Positions 22,974-36,923 of a stretch of 64,000 bases of DNA are shown piece after piece. Position 1 is the stretch's first letter, and every line of letters starts with the position of its first letter. The translations under genes were made by a program, and so were the position numbers. Origin of the DNA: Selaginella moellendorffii (taxonomy: Eukaryota; Streptophyta; Lycopodiopsida; Selaginellales; Selaginellaceae); assembly GCF_000143415.4 (NCBI RefSeq), contig NW_003314285.1, forward strand, positions 1,499,471 through 1,563,470, given 5' to 3'. The notes under the pieces were generated by a model, which was not told the DNA's origin, searched no databases, and saw only the letters and a list, made by a program, of their open reading frames with translations.

Positions 22974-25900
22974 CCAAGGGACCAATCCAAAGCAAACCAC
23001 AAAGAACATGTGGTATTGCAAAAAGCCACAAACCATTGAAAAAAAAACTAACCATCATTAAAGATCATCAATCATTCCATCAATAGAGAGATGCATAATT
23101 ATCATCGAAGAAAGAACCCACCATCTCGAAGAATGGAAAATCATTCTAGATCAACAATAACTAAGCAAAACCTTTAACAAGGATAATCAATTATACTAGA
23201 TGATAGTCAATCATCATCAATGATTGCTAAATGCAAAATATTAACTTCAACATCGAAGCTAAGAGCCAAAATGTCTTCCCCAACAACTTCTAACAAATGG
23301 AGCAACGAGCATAAAACTCAAAGAACCAAAAGTTTGAAGAAGCCTATAACTAAGTCTTTGTTTATAATGATCACAAGTCTTGCATGAATTAACTTCAATG
23401 CTAAAGAAGAAATCATAGTACAATCCATAATATCCTCCTCAACACATCCATAAGCTAAACTTCATAATGCCAAAGCTAATGAAAAGCATGTCTGCATCAA
23501 TCCAAAAGCTAAGCATAACAAAGTTATGCTCAACAAGTGATCACCAAACGATCCTCCATGAATCCATCTATAGCAAGACGTAACTCACTTTATAAGAAAC
23601 ACAAGAGGAATCATCAATGATCAGTATATTCCAACTCAAATCCAATAAAGACTCAAACATTCTAATATCGATCACTAACTCTTCCACTTGTAGAGTTAGC
23701 ATAGTCCACAACAAAATCATTTTTCAAGGAAAAGCTTAAAGCTCAACCCTTACTAAACAATCTCGTCTAGAACATAACTAACTCAAACTTGCCACTCAGT
23801 TTATTTAAACATCAATACAGTTGCTAACTAGCAAATGCACAAATGCTAACAACACAAAGCTAAAGCCAAATCATCAACACTATTTGCATCAAGACTAATG
23901 AAACTCAATATCAATCATCAAAGAAACATCTCATTTTACTTGAATCTCAACATCAATAATGTCAATGACAAGGTATCACTTCAATGCCATCAACACCATA
24001 ACAAAGCTTATAGAAAGCAATAGTAAATCACCACCCAAAACTCTTTAGCAACCAAGGTAACCAAAGTCAAAGATATGTTAGTCAGTATCCGAGACTAATC
24101 CTCCAACAATACTTAGTTTTAGTTAACACATCATCAAGGAGTGATTCACCACATCCAAGACTTAATAAAATCTAACACTATGAACTAAACGTAACCAAAT
24201 GATATCAACAGAGGTAGAATCAATATGCTAATATGGAAAACCCATGTAAGTCTAATGACACGATCCTCCGCAACACCATCTAGTAAAGTAAACCCATCAC
24301 TGATAAATCTTCATCGAGTGAAGCAAGTGTCAACAGTCTTGGACTAAGTTTACAAGTAATCACTAGTTGCAAAGCAACTAACAATCACTCTTCAACTTGC
24401 CTTCACAAGAACCAAACACTAACTCTTGTCATCAAGTTATATACTTGTCCAATATGAACGTGATACTGTAGGTACGAGATAAAAGTTCATAGACAAGCAC
24501 AAACTAAATGACCACTCGAATCCAACTCAACCGCAATAAGGTCACTAATGCATTTATCCAACATCTAGCTATGCATGATCAATACTCAATTGAAACTAAA
24601 GTAAAAACCATAAGATGGACTCATATTGGTACACAACCTCCTTATAGACAAAACTATAGTACGGGTACTAACATCTCAACTTCAAACAATTAAATTGGAC
24701 ATCACCATCCTCAGCCAAGGCATAGGGCCACCAAGACTAAATCAAAATTAATGAGAGCTCACTACTCTCATAGAGTTTTAACAAAATGTAAGGTGCAATC
24801 TACCATCAAGCATAATGCTACAAAAGAAAAGTACAAGGGTCACCCTTCTTAGAAAAGTGCAATGGCCACTTTTTTACACCAACTCCAGACTCTATCCAAC
24901 TCAATTGCCTTAGCCCCAAAAAGTCAGCATCCCCTTTCAGGTCGCATCATACAAACTACCTACTAAGGTTTAAGTTAACCAAAATCAACTCTAACCCCTT
25001 CACTAGTTTGTACTAGCTTGTGAAAACAAAATGGTTTTCGAGCAAAGTGATTGACAGATTAGCTATTGGAAAAGCCTAAAAAAATTTGTGGAAAATTTTC
25101 CATCCTAGAGAAAGAATGACTCTCAGTCCAAGATTGCAAACTTTCAAGATTCATCCAACTTTCTCTTATTAACAACTTCACATAGTTTCACCTCAACACA
25201 AATTCTCATGATTTAACAATACACTTAAGCATTAAACATTTTTGCCCATATAACCAACATCCAACACTGACATTCGCAAAATGCAAAATAAACATCCAAA
25301 GCTTAATCACAAAGACCATATATTCAGACACTAACACTCTTCTTCAACCACTTTCAAGATCCAATGTGAAGCCAAAACATTAATAAAAAAAATGACATGG
25401 AAAATCAAAGTCTAAGGAAAATTCCTCATCACTCAAAATAACAATGCCACTTCCACTAACACAAGTGCTAGTGATGTCAATGCCTCAACTACACACCGTC
25501 TCCATCCAACAATCTACTCCAAATGCTAACGGATCAACTAACCATAGATAACCCTTTCCAACACCTTATGGGCAAACCCTTAAGAACAAGGAACCAACTT
25601 AAGCTTAGTATAATGGACTATTGAGAATTTAGTCAAAGTTACTTCAATGTTATTACTTGCAAGTAGATTAGCTTCACTATCAATCATTTTGGGGTTAATC
25701 ATCATTTACCCAAGCAACTTTGTAAACACATTGCTAATTATCACATGGATATGATATAAAATCACAATGACTTGATCATCAATTGAGCAACACCATGAGT
25801 AATGACTAATTTTGTATTTATAATTTATAAACATGTTTATAATTTATAAACTTTCTTAAACCCTTTCTAGTATATTCTTTTATATTCTATCATCTATTGG

Positions 25901-26900
25901 TTGATATACAATAAGATTAATCTTGTGTTTATAAATTACAAACATGCTTATAATTATAACCTTTATTGGATCAATTGGATTAATAAGTAATTTAGGGAAA
26001 ATCCAACCATAGAAAGCATGGGGTGGTAGATGCTGCAAGAAATAAACTGCAAGTGCAGAGGGTGTTAGCCAGCAAAGGGTGTGTAAAACACTATATAAGG
26101 ATCCGCAGGGGGAATATCTTTTGAGGTGGGAAAGTTGGTACTAAAAGTTGCAGGCACTACCATCAAAAACATGGGGACAACTTGTGTAGGCCATGTAGAT
26201 TGGCTTGGTAGGAGATAGCGTTCCCAACCTTTTTTACTTGGATCCTATAATGAAGCTTCTATTGAAATGATGTCGACTTTCCCTACAACATTTGAAGCTT
26301 GGTCATTGTTTGTTGGGAAGGCTGAAGCAAATGCAACACCACAAGATCAATATAGCAGTGGAGACACTAGAAGGCTACATTTTTGAACTGCTGTGAGAAA
26401 TAGCCTCCAACCCTAGATACCATTCATCTTCTTAACTTTAAAGAGTGTAATATGCATACACAATGCAAAGGGATTTGAATTGCCTATAGAAAACTCTAAA
26501 GTTTTCAATTTTCAATGATAGGCCTACTTTGCTAACACACTGCTATAGTGTTCTAAGTGATTATTAACTTGAACTTCAAGTCTGGAAGTATTGTATTATG
26601 CTTCAAAAAAGAAATTAAGAATTTTAACTGTATCATAGTAGCTAGTACCCTAAAAAACTCCATCGAAGTTTCAAAGCTTCTATAGATGATAAATGTCATT
26701 AAAAATAACATTATATATTAATGCATCAAATCCAAAATAAAATGAACAATAACTTATTCTATTATTAGTAGGGATAAATTTGTAACTTCAAAATAAACTG
26801 TAGATTTACATTTCACTATTTCCTTACCTTTCTAACAACGTTGTGATACAACAGAATGATTTGACAATGGTATCAATAAATGCGGGAATGCAAAAGATAG
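22974..26900. other. Long non-coding A+C-rich, G-poor region
   Basis: No gene or transposon domain was found. From about 22,975 to 25,800 the plus strand is strikingly poor in G and rich in A and C, full of CATCAA/AACTCAAA-like words. From 25,800 to 26,900 the composition becomes ordinary AT-rich. The small frames here are short and featureless. Confidence 0.45.
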
Positions 26901-26929
26901 AGTAGCAATGAATCATAATAATAATTATC

Positions 26930-27211
26930 ATAATCAAAAGCACCATTCTAGGGTTCATTTTCTAGGATACAGATGTGTTTCTGGTGATGATGGTAATGAT
27001 TGTGTGAGCCAACGATGGCACAAAGGTGATCAAGGTGCGAATTCCTCTAGCAGGGCTGCTAGCAAAGAAGATTTACAAGCAGTTAGAGAGGTATGGGCTT
27101 CACAATGCCCTTGAAGTGGATGGGGTTTCTATCATTGACAATGACACAATGTTTGTTGAAGATCGCCTCATCTACATTCCTCAACTGAGTGCAGCTCAAG
27201 CAGAAGGTATG
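26930..27211 (+). CDS. Possible exon of an unrecognised gene or gene fragment
   Basis: The frame at 27,026 onward reads KVRIPLAGLLAKKIYKQLER followed by a hydrophilic segment with DNDTMFVEDRLIYIP, and ends at a GAAG|GTATG that could be a splice donor near 27,211. Codon use and amino acid balance look more protein-like than the surroundings, but I recognise no family. A start codon and partner exons are not established. It may be a captured host-gene fragment in repeat DNA. Confidence 0.25.
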
Positions 27212-27599
27212 AACACATGGCATACCTTAGATATAGTGAGTGTTGGTCTGCTTTCCTATACTTCTCAACACTAGATGAATGGTTGATTTCATGTTTACCC
27301 TCGTTTTTTTGGTCTACTTATATGGGTTCTATAATTGGGCTATAATGTGCTATATTCCTTTGACATGTTGTGGGTGTCTAGTATGGTCGTGCCTGGATTT
27401 GGCTCCCTATTTGAGGTGCTTGTTGTGGCTGTTGTTTTCTATAAGTACTAAACTAGTTGTCTTCCCAATCCCTAGTAGCCTTGTGCCTTGGATCTCTGTT
27501 TCGATTTGTGTTATGGGTATGGTGGTGTGCAAGGTGACCTTGCACCCATTGCTGTTGGGAACAAGAGGCTTTAGGCCCGATGACAGGTGAAGGGATTAT

Positions 27600-29300
27600 T
27601 TGTTGCCTGCACAGCAAGCCTCATTGCAAGTGCTGCAAATGCGAAGAGGGGCATGCTGACACTTAATTGGTTTCCATAGTCGCAAGGTCCACCTAGAGAG
27701 GAATAAAACAAGAGGCATAGTAGAAACATAGTTTTCTTTTATCACTAACTGTTAATTCCTAAGGAGATCCAACTTGAAGGATCAAAAAGAAAAGGAATGG
27801 AATGAGTTATGGGTTGGCTACCTTTACAGGCCCTCGAAATGCCTAATGAAGGGATTTATTGTAGCACCAAAGAGCAATGTGGCTCATGCATATATTACAT
27901 TACAGACTCTTTATAACATTCATTAGGCCCCGCCCTATATAAAAAAAAAGTCAATACACCATCATGCAAGTGATTTATCCATTTTTATTTTTTCTTTTCA
28001 ATGAACCTCCTCATGTGCAACAAGAGATCACAAAATAGTTACAAAACTACTATTAAGCAAACTAAGTATTGCTACACGCAACGTATAGCAATTTATCTAA
28101 AGTATTCATATAAATTAATATGATTAATCTCAGTCAAAAGAAATTTTAGCTAGAGATAGTAAACTCCCTCTAAATCATGTGTTTAAGAGAGTTTATAAAT
28201 TATAAATAAAAGATTAATCTAAATAAACAATAATAGATGCAGAATATTTAAGAATATTCTTGGCATATTCACTGCCAACAGTTTGCTTTAGTTAAAATTA
28301 ATTAAAATTTTGTGATTAAAATAAAAACATATAAACTACTCCCTCTTATTATATTTTGTCAATTAAACTTATGATTAGCTATGACAACTATGATGTTTTG
28401 GAGGATGAGTGATTTTAATTAATATATTAATTTTTCATCAAGATCATGTTTAAATATAAGTTGCCACAAGATCATGCTAAACAATATTAGTAAAATATAT
28501 ATGATGAATTCTATTTACTTTGTGTTATTTCTATTATCTTTATGAAATTTTATTAAATATTTATGATAATTGACAACTCTTTTCCAAATAAGAATCTCAA
28601 ATAGCTAGTCCTTGACTCAAGCAAAATAATAGGGTAGAATACCCTAGAGTTCAATTCAATTTGAATGAATTGAAATTGTAATCCTCATATGATGCTAAGA
28701 GATGTGATCTCATAAGTAATAAAATATGACCATGATGACTTTTTGATACTCCATGAAAACTATTTCATTTTCTTTTTTAAAAAAAGGAAGTATTAATGAC
28801 CTCATTAATATGGATAATAATAAAATTCTTCTACTTGAATGTCAAGTTTGATTACATGGGTTATTTTTTAAGTTGCAATTGAACATGTGAGACATAGAAA
28901 CTAAATATTGTCTTTGTCAAACAAAATGATCCAGTATTATTTTTATTATATTATTAACATCTTTATCCGGTTTTCTTGTAATATTTTTTTAAAAAAGTAA
29001 GAAAATTATATGTTATAATAATATATATTCTTTAAAGTACACAAGCAAACCAAGCGTGTGTAGCAAGTTCCTCTATTTATTCTCCTTGCTGAAAAATAGA
29101 GAAGTATATGCACTCAAAAGAAAATGATGCTTATCAGCAAATTAATGTTTTATTTATTACTTCTAGACTTTTAGTAAAGTATTGCCGTAGTGTTACAATT
29201 AAACAGTCCAAAAAAGATAAGTCCACTATTGAGAATAATATTTGATTAACAATTTCTATTGAAATAGCAATAAAAGTTTGGAGCCGATGGAATTAATGTC
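27600..29300. other. AT-rich non-coding DNA
   Basis: No coding sequence, repeat structure or RNA gene was recognised. There is a run of 9 A near 27,941-27,950 and generally high AT content. Confidence 0.4.
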
Positions 29301-29323
29301 CTATAAGATGTGTTCCATATTCA

Positions 29324-29674
29324 GGTAAGTGAGCAGGAAGAACAAAAAAGTGAGACATTGCAATCTAGAGCATTCAAATCTGTCACTACTTCTAGAAGTT
29401 CGTGGGATGACAATTGTGCATGGGCATACATACATGCCCTGTGTCAAGAGGCGTGCCTACTTACAGAAGGCATTCCTGTCTTTAAAAAGCACAATCACCA
29501 ATTTGTGCGGAGTGACCCCACTAGGCATATAAGATCTTTAAGAGACCATGACCAATTGTTCACCTGCAAGATAGAAGCCACCAGCTCTACAATAAGCTGA
29601 CGGCAAATGTGGAGAACACGATTCTAGACTTCACAGAGATTAAATCCCTCCAGGGCAGTCCAAAATTTGTTCAG
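29324..29674 (+). CDS. Possible exon(s) of an unrecognised gene fragment
   Basis: After a TTCAG acceptor-like site at 29,319-29,323 a frame of about 90 codons follows (VSEQEEQKSETLQ, then SWDDNCAWAYIHALCQEAC, then KKHNHQFVRSDPT). In a second frame comes NKLTANVENTILDFTEIKS, ending before a CAG|GTATGTG donor-like site at about 29,674. The amino acid composition looks like real protein, yet no family was recognised and no start or end is defined. It might be linked with the 27.0-27.2 kb exon across a long intron. Treat as tentative. Confidence 0.22.
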
Positions 29675-29764
29675 GTATGTGTAAAAGAGAAACTAGTGGA
29701 TGTTGTAGTGTCCATCACCTTTGCAAATAAGCTTTTGCTAGAAGGACTATGCAAGAGTCTTGAC

Positions 29765-30582
29765 TATACAACTATGGTTTTGTAAAGGCTTCAGCATTTA
29801 TACAGATTGATTATTCAGCTTACCATACAAAATATTAACTGCAAATGACAAAAATTCTCAAAATGATCTTTTGTACAATGACGCTAGAGAAACTGTTCCA
29901 GCTAGTCCAAATGATTGTAATGTATATTATTCATCCATGACTAGCAGAGATATAAAGACACTTTGATCAGTTATAAATGAAGGGGATCATTTAATTTCTT
30001 CAAATTGCCTTTACCAGCTAGTTCTGGAGTATAATTGCAATTTAGTGTTTGAGAAAGAAACACTCCGGAAATTTAGTTCTATTGGGATGTGATGGATGGA
30101 GTAATTTTTCTGTAAATATATTGCCAACCACACCAATTTAATAGTAGAAATAGTAAAAATAGTGGATTTCCACTCCTAGCTAATCCAATGCTTCTTTTAT
30201 GGAGGAAGGCATAAGCCGGGCCATTGATTTTATAAATTCAAGCCAGGGATTCATTATAAACTTTTCTTCTTTGCTCAAATCCTTTTTAGGTTTATAAACA
30301 TTTTCTCGCTTCTTGAGTGAAGATACCGTGTCAGCAGATGGTTGAGGTGTCAAAGACCAGCATGTTTTTGATGGTTTGCGCCAACCAGGATGTCTCGCCC
30401 GATACTTAATTCCAATCTCTCATTGTCAGCTCTGGACCATTTAAACCATCGTTTATTCGTTAGTTCGTCGCATAGAGCCCTTGAAATCCCCCTACACAAA
30501 TACATGCTACGTAAGTTATCATTTTTCCACGATACATACCAATCTTCTAAAAAATCATCCGGTGTGTGTTCTTCGTCAAATC
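29765..30582. other. Intergenic DNA downstream of GDP-mannose pyrophosphorylase
   Basis: AT-rich, grading into the gene island. On the minus strand 30,353-30,590 a frame reads coherently (DDFLEDWYVSWKND ... WSRADNERLELS) past the stop of the neighbouring gene, in a different frame. No family was recognised. It is most likely 3' untranslated or chance sequence. Confidence 0.35.
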
Positions 30583-31855
30583 CTACATGACAATCTCGGG
30601 CTTGAGAATGCTGGTCTTGATCTCCTTGTGTGGCAACACCACCCCTCCATTGCTGTAGAGCTCGTCTTTCACCTGGACATCCTCGCCCAACACGGTCATG
30701 TTCTCGATCCTCGTCCACTGCCCGAGCTTCGAGTGCCACCCGATGATACTCCCGGACACGCACGAGTGCTTCCGGATCTGGGCGCCTCGCATCACCGTGC
30801 ACCGAGACAATCTCACGCCCTCCTCGATCACGCAATCCGGTCCTACTGCTACGTCGGGCCCGATCAAGCACCCCGACCCAATCCGCGCCGAGGGGTCGAT
30901 CATCACGTTTCCAACAACGTGAGCGCCGATAGAGAGCTTCTCGGGCGATTTGCGGCGGATGGACTCGAGGTACAAGCGCAACCCCGTGATGTAGTCCTTG
31001 GGCTGGCCAATGTCCATCCAGAATCCCGGGAGAACCATCGCGAAGAGCTGCTTCTCCGCGGCAATGGCAGGGAAGATCTCCTTCTCCATGGAAGTTGGCC
31101 GGAGCTCGATCCGGTCGACCGTTTGCGGGCTGAGGAGATAGATTCCAGCGTTGATCTTGTTGCCCACGAAGATTTGAGGCTTCTCCACGAATCTCTGTAC
31201 GGCTCCCGTGGCATCGTCCATGACCACCACTCCATACTTGGATGGTTCTTCCACCTAAGAACACGAAGATCACGGAAGTTATAGGATAGGTTTTTCCAAG
31301 TTTCCTGGAGCAATCGAATCATACCTTTGTGACCATGATGGTGGCTTCCTTTCCGTGGCTCTTGTGGAAGGCAATCATCTGTTTGAGCGGATACTCGCTG
31401 ATCACGTCGCTGTTGAGCACGAAGAATGGCTCGCCAGATCCATCCACCAATTTGTCTCGGGCCAGCGCCAGGGGGCCGGCGGTTCCCATGGGCTCTCGCT
31501 CCTGGGAGCAAGTGATCTTGATGCCCAGCTTGGCCTCGAAATCCTTGAGAAATCTCATCATCACCTGGAAGAAAGAGATTTGTGAGGTTTGTGGCTGTGA
31601 ATCCAGAGCGAATGCTATACCTCTGGCTGGTAGTTGATGGCAAGAACAACCTCGTCCACTCCAGCCTCCTTGAGAGCTTCAATCTACGCATGCACGAATC
31701 CTTAGTTCTTGAGCCAAACTTTTGGGAGAGATTTGGTTGCTTACCTGGTGGAGGATCATTGGCTTGTTTGCGAAGTCCACGAGTGGCTTTGGGAGGCTGA
31801 GCGTGAGTGGACGGAGGCGAGTCCCAAATCCTCCCACAAGAATCAGTGCCTTCAT
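30583..31855 (-). CDS. GMPP: GDP-mannose pyrophosphorylase (mannose-1-phosphate guanylyltransferase)
   Basis: Four exons (31855-31745, 31683-31621, 31564-31325, 31254-30583) total 1,086 bases, exactly 361 residues plus stop, the same length as Arabidopsis CYT1/VTC1. The enzyme makes GDP-mannose from mannose-1-phosphate and GTP for ascorbate, cell-wall polysaccharide and N-glycan synthesis in the cytosol. The N-terminus has the nucleotide-binding signature [17 protein letters not shown]. Further on come [12 protein letters not shown] and FVEKP, with GIYLL and FWMDIGQP after them. The C-terminal third is a left-handed beta-helix of hexapeptide repeats ([21 protein letters not shown]). Introns are 53-70 bases. 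Intact and presumably functional. Confidence 0.97.
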
Positions 31856-32225
31856 CTTTGCGAGATTTCTAGCAAGAACCAGGACAAAGATATCCTTTGC
31901 TAGAATTGCAAAGGAAGAACAGAGATTTTGATCACTGGATGCTGCTCAAGTCGGTGGCATACACTCCATGGCTTTATAAATGGCCATGGCAGAAACAGGG
32001 AAAGAAAAAAGGTAATGATAAAAGGAAAAAAAAGGGGAATTTTAACTCTCCCCGTTTGAATGGTTTTCTTAGATTTGAGGTAAAAGTTTTCCTTTAGTTT
32101 CGGTTATGAGAATAGAGATTGGATCGAATCTCCGTGGAAAAAAAAAAATTGTAAAAGATTTTGTAGCTTATTTTCTATCAAATGTTCTGGTGGAGGGCAT
32201 ATAATTTCTTCTTGCCAACCAAAAA
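31856..32225. promoter_or_regulatory. Upstream region of GDP-mannose pyrophosphorylase
   Basis: Putative promoter for the minus-strand gene starting at 31,855. On the minus strand a TTTATAAAG sequence lies near 31,973-31,980, about 120 bases upstream of the start codon, a possible TATA box. No other element can be named. Confidence 0.35.
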
Positions 32226-32417
32226 TGACAGCAACCCGGCACCCGAACTAAAAAAACTCGCCCAACATCGAAAAAGGCTCTTAGTCTTGAAACTGCGTTG
32301 GAAATGCTCATGAAATTCAATCAATGGGACCATGTTGACATGTTGCAAAGTTTGTTGCTCAGATCATGGTCTCCTCAGAAGAAGATTGAAAATCTGGCCC
32401 AGAAAATTTCTCAGTGA
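32226..32417 (+). other. Orphan coding-like segment
   Basis: From about 32,232 to the TGA at 32,415 one frame reads KKALSLETALEMLMKFNQWD then HVDMLQSLLLRSW, which is helix-like and protein-like, but there is no upstream start in frame. A possible acceptor ATGACAG precedes it. It may be a terminal exon or a gene fragment. I recognise no family and give it low weight. Confidence 0.2.
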
Positions 32418-33478
32418 GTGTTCTGATTTTGTTTCTAGTTTATGATGGTACTGTAAATTATTTGACACTTTCATCTTCAACTAAAAGGTGGTACAGATCT
32501 GTGGGGCCTCTTTGTTTGTTTGGGGAGCAACCACCTACACACCTTCGACTTCTGGCCTGAATCCACCCTCCATGGAACTCCTCACGCTGAAACCAACATT
32601 ATATCTGAATGTTACCACTATTCTTGTTCAAACAAGTCACTGTTGTGTTGTGTGTCACCACCACCATTTTTACTGAAAAGAGCCAGAGCTGTTTGTGTGC
32701 ATGGGGCATGTTAACCCATGCTCATAAATGTTTGGAGAAAGCCAACACAGAAACTGAAAAAGGAAAGAAAGAAAGAAAAAAACTGTTGGTTACCGAATGA
32801 TGTTGATCTCGTAAGTTGCTGTTTTGTCTTGTCAAGTTAGCTGAAGTTTCAAACTCAACTCCTTAGATTTTCACTGCTGCTATTTCCGTACATAACGAAA
32901 ATCTCTTCACACGCCCCGTGCCTACAAAACACAGCTCGCATACAGCGATGCCTAATCTGAAAATGGAGAAACCGCAAAGAAGGAGCCACAATGTTTTACT
33001 AGTAAGAACCTTCCTTTGCTCTGTGCTTCACATCGCGTCACTCTGGCGGACAGTGATTCTAGATGTGGAGTACGCTGCCAGAGCCCCTCCAGAGCATTCA
33101 ACCACACCGACACTGTTTGTTAAGATCCTGTTCGCCAAAGGAGAAGCAAAGATGATTTAAGAGAGATTGACTAAAACCGTACCTCGAGGGCCGAATGGAC
33201 TGTTCTGTTGCTGCATTGCTGCAGCTCAAAGCACGTAGTGTAGTGCAGCATTGCTGACAAGAGGGACGAATGCTCAGTGGCTGGATTTTAAAGCTTTTCT
33301 AAAGTGCTTCCGTATGGACCGGGTAGGACCGGGCCAAAAGAACAAAGTTTTTGATCTTTGCCTTCGCTGAAAAATTCCGCTCTGTTCATGAACAGGCTGG
33401 TTAGCAAACACTTCACACGTTGAAAACGAAACACATTACCTGTGTACAAGTCGCCGGAACAAACTGTGAGGAAGGCAA
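32418..33478. other. Intergenic DNA without identified genes
   Basis: Several short frames (60-80 codons) occur on the plus strand, none with a recognisable domain or conserved start. The right end probably includes the 3' untranslated region of the DUS2-like gene. Confidence 0.35.
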
Positions 33479-34964
<1,486 letters not shown>

Positions 34965-35062
34965 CGCGGCTCGAAATATTTGACCTAAGAACTAAGTTAC
35001 TCTAGGGTTCTTCGGCGAGTAAATATTGCGATTGGATTCACAAAAGAATGGAGGAAATCTCC

Positions 35063-35327
35063 TCAAAAGATGTTAAATGGGAGAGGATGGGTGAGGTATG
35101 TGACCATCAAGGCGCCAAACAAGAGCAAATACGCCACCATTTGATCCAAAAGAGCCCCTGCCACAAGAACACCCAAGATCAATCCATAGATTCTTCCTTT
35201 CTAGATCGCAGCACTCACCACTCGCAGCTTGGGCTGTCGCAATGCCCCTGGCCGCCGCCGCCGAGGGGAAAATCACGCAAATCACCAGCGCCCACAACGC
35301 GATTATGGCCTTGCCCGCGAATTCCAT
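35063..35327 (-). CDS. Arabinogalactan-peptide-like small secreted GPI protein
   Basis: Two exons (35327-35219 and 35157-35063) give 67 residues. A hydrophobic signal peptide (AIIALWALVICVIFPSA) is followed by a very short mature segment (RGIATAQAAS), then LLDQMVAYLLLFGALMVTYLTHP. This matches the GPI-signal end of plant AG-peptides (usual form DQGIAYVLMLVALVLTYLIHP). AG-peptides are tiny arabinogalactan proteins of the cell surface. The hydroxyproline module (APAPAP) expected in the mature part is absent; only Ala/Ser/Thr remain, so glycosylation is uncertain. I chose ATG 35,327 because the longer frame would start with TTG. It ends about 99 bases from the start of the DUS2-like gene, same strand. 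Confidence 0.75.
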
Positions 35328-35642
35328 CGCCACTGACACTGCGCCGCCCAAGGATCGATCTCAAATTTGGGCGAGGGCAAGGAGGAGCGAGCGATTAAAT
35401 AGCCTTGGGCGGTCCGAGAGGAAAGCTCGGTAGGATCGTTCGTGGCGCCGGCAGAGAACACGCACACGCGTGGCGAAGAACCCGAGCGCCGTCCAACGGA
35501 GAAACGAGAAAACTACGTTGACGTGACAAGTCAGCCCTAAGATCAAGTACACGTCAGCCCTACGATCAACTCCACGTCAGCCCTAGATATGGCGCACTGA
35601 GATCCTGATTGTGGAGTGAGGGATTTGCTCGCTGCCCAAGAA

Positions 35643-36923
35643 ATGGGAGGGGAAGACAAGCCCAGGGATTTCACGAGATCGCTAGTGGCAGCGCTGGGAT
35701 TTGGGAATGGAGGAAATGGAGGAGGAGGAGGGAGTTGCGGAGTTCTACTCTTGCTGGCGACGATCGTTGTCACCAACATTCTCGCGCTCTACAGCCTCTC
35801 GATCTCGCGCGACGTCCAGCGGAGCTTGCAGCACGCCGCGGGGGACGAATCGATTCTCCGGGAGCTGGCGACGCTCAGGGATGAAATTCGCAGGCATGGC
35901 GCGCAAAACCCTCGCGACGAACACGAAGAACACGAAGAACACGAAGAACACAAAGGGGGTAATCTAGATTTCGCGATGAGCAAGGAGCTTGTGGAGTTCA
36001 CGGCAGAAAGGAAGCTCCCGCTGGGCAGGAATCCAAACTATGGCCTGGAGACGATGACCTCTCCAATTGGGCACCGGTGCTACGCGCAGAGGGAGCTCCT
36101 CGATCGATTCATGGGCTACACGCCAGGGGAGATCTGCCCAGACGACTGGTGGATCGGCCAATCCCTCATGCTCCGCGGCTGCGAGCCTCTTCCTCGCCGG
36201 CGATGCTTCGCCAGGACCCCAGCAGCGATCTTCCCGCCACACTCCCTCCCGGGATCGCTGTGGGAGATCCCCAGCGACAAATCAGTGCTGTGGAGCCACT
36301 ACTCGTGCAAGAGCTTCGAGTGCCTCAAGAACAGGGCCAAGAACAAGACCGTCTTCTACGATTGCGCCGATTGCTTCGATCTCTCCGGCCCGGAGCGATC
36401 GCGATGGGTGAGCTCCAAGGAGCTGGACGAGATCTTTTCGCTGGCCAAGGGTGGCATTCGAATTGGGCTGGATCTGGGCGGAGGGACTGGGAGCTTTGCG
36501 GCGAGAATGCTGGAGCGGGGAGTGACGATCATCACCACCACGCTCAATCTCAACGGGCCCTTCAGCGAATTCATCGCCGCGCGTGGGCTAGTCCCGATCT
36601 TCGCCACGATCTCGCAGCGCCTGCCCTTCTTCGACAACACCCTAGATCTCGTCCACACCATGCATGTTCTTAGCAACTGGATCCCGCTGGAATCGCTGGA
36701 ATTCGTGCTCTACGACATCGATCGCGTCCTGCGACCGGGTGGATTCTTCTGGCTGGATCACTTCTTTTGCACCGAGGATCAACTGGACACCCTCTATGTG
36801 CCGCTGATCGAGAGGCTGGGGTTCCGGAGGATCAAGTGGGCGGTCGGAAAGAAGCTCGATCGGGCCAATCGCGAGGTCTATCTCTCGGCGATTTTAGAGA
36901 AGCCCGTGAGAGAAAGTTTTTAG
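35643..36923 (+). CDS. Membrane-anchored SAM methyltransferase (At1g29790-like family)
   Basis: Intronless, 426 residues from ATG 35,643. A short cytosolic tail is followed by one membrane segment (SCGVLLLLATIVVTNILALY), which gives a type II topology. A coiled, charged stem comes next with four copies of HEE(H) coded by repeated CACGAAGAA at 35,929-35,952. The C-terminal half holds a Rossmann methyltransferase with motif I IGLDLGGGTGSFAARM and, after PFFDNTLDLVHTMHVL, the step DIDRVLRPGGFFWLDHF. Conserved cysteines occur in CPDDWW, SCKSFECL and CADCFDL. The family is plant-specific and resembles Golgi-resident putative methyltransferases; the substrate is unknown. It stands 315 bases from the AG-peptide start, in divergent orientation. 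Confidence 0.88.
   Translation: MGGEDKPRDFTRSLVAALGFGNGGNGGGGGSCGVLLLLATIVVTNILALYSLSISRDVQRSLQHAAGDESILRELATLRDEIRRHGAQNPRDEHEEHEEHEEHKGGNLDFAMSKELVEFTAERKLPLGRNPNYGLETMTSPIGHRCYAQRELLDRFMGYTPGEICPDDWWIGQSLMLRGCEPLPRRRCFARTPAAIFPPHSLPGSLWEIPSDKSVLWSHYSCKSFECLKNRAKNKTVFYDCADCFDLSGPERSRWVSSKELDEIFSLAKGGIRIGLDLGGGTGSFAARMLERGVTIITTTLNLNGPFSEFIAARGLVPIFATISQRLPFFDNTLDLVHTMHVLSNWIPLESLEFVLYDIDRVLRPGGFFWLDHFFCTEDQLDTLYVPLIERLGFRRIKWAVGKKLDRANREVYLSAILEKPVRESF

Noticed and set aside
30353-30590. Coherent-looking minus-strand frame downstream of GDP-mannose pyrophosphorylase
   Set aside because: No start of its own, overlaps the 3' end of a confident gene in another frame, and no family recognised.
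36077-36673. 198-codon open frame inside the membrane methyltransferase gene
   Set aside because: Shifted frame of a real gene with Arg/Ser/Pro-rich shadow composition.
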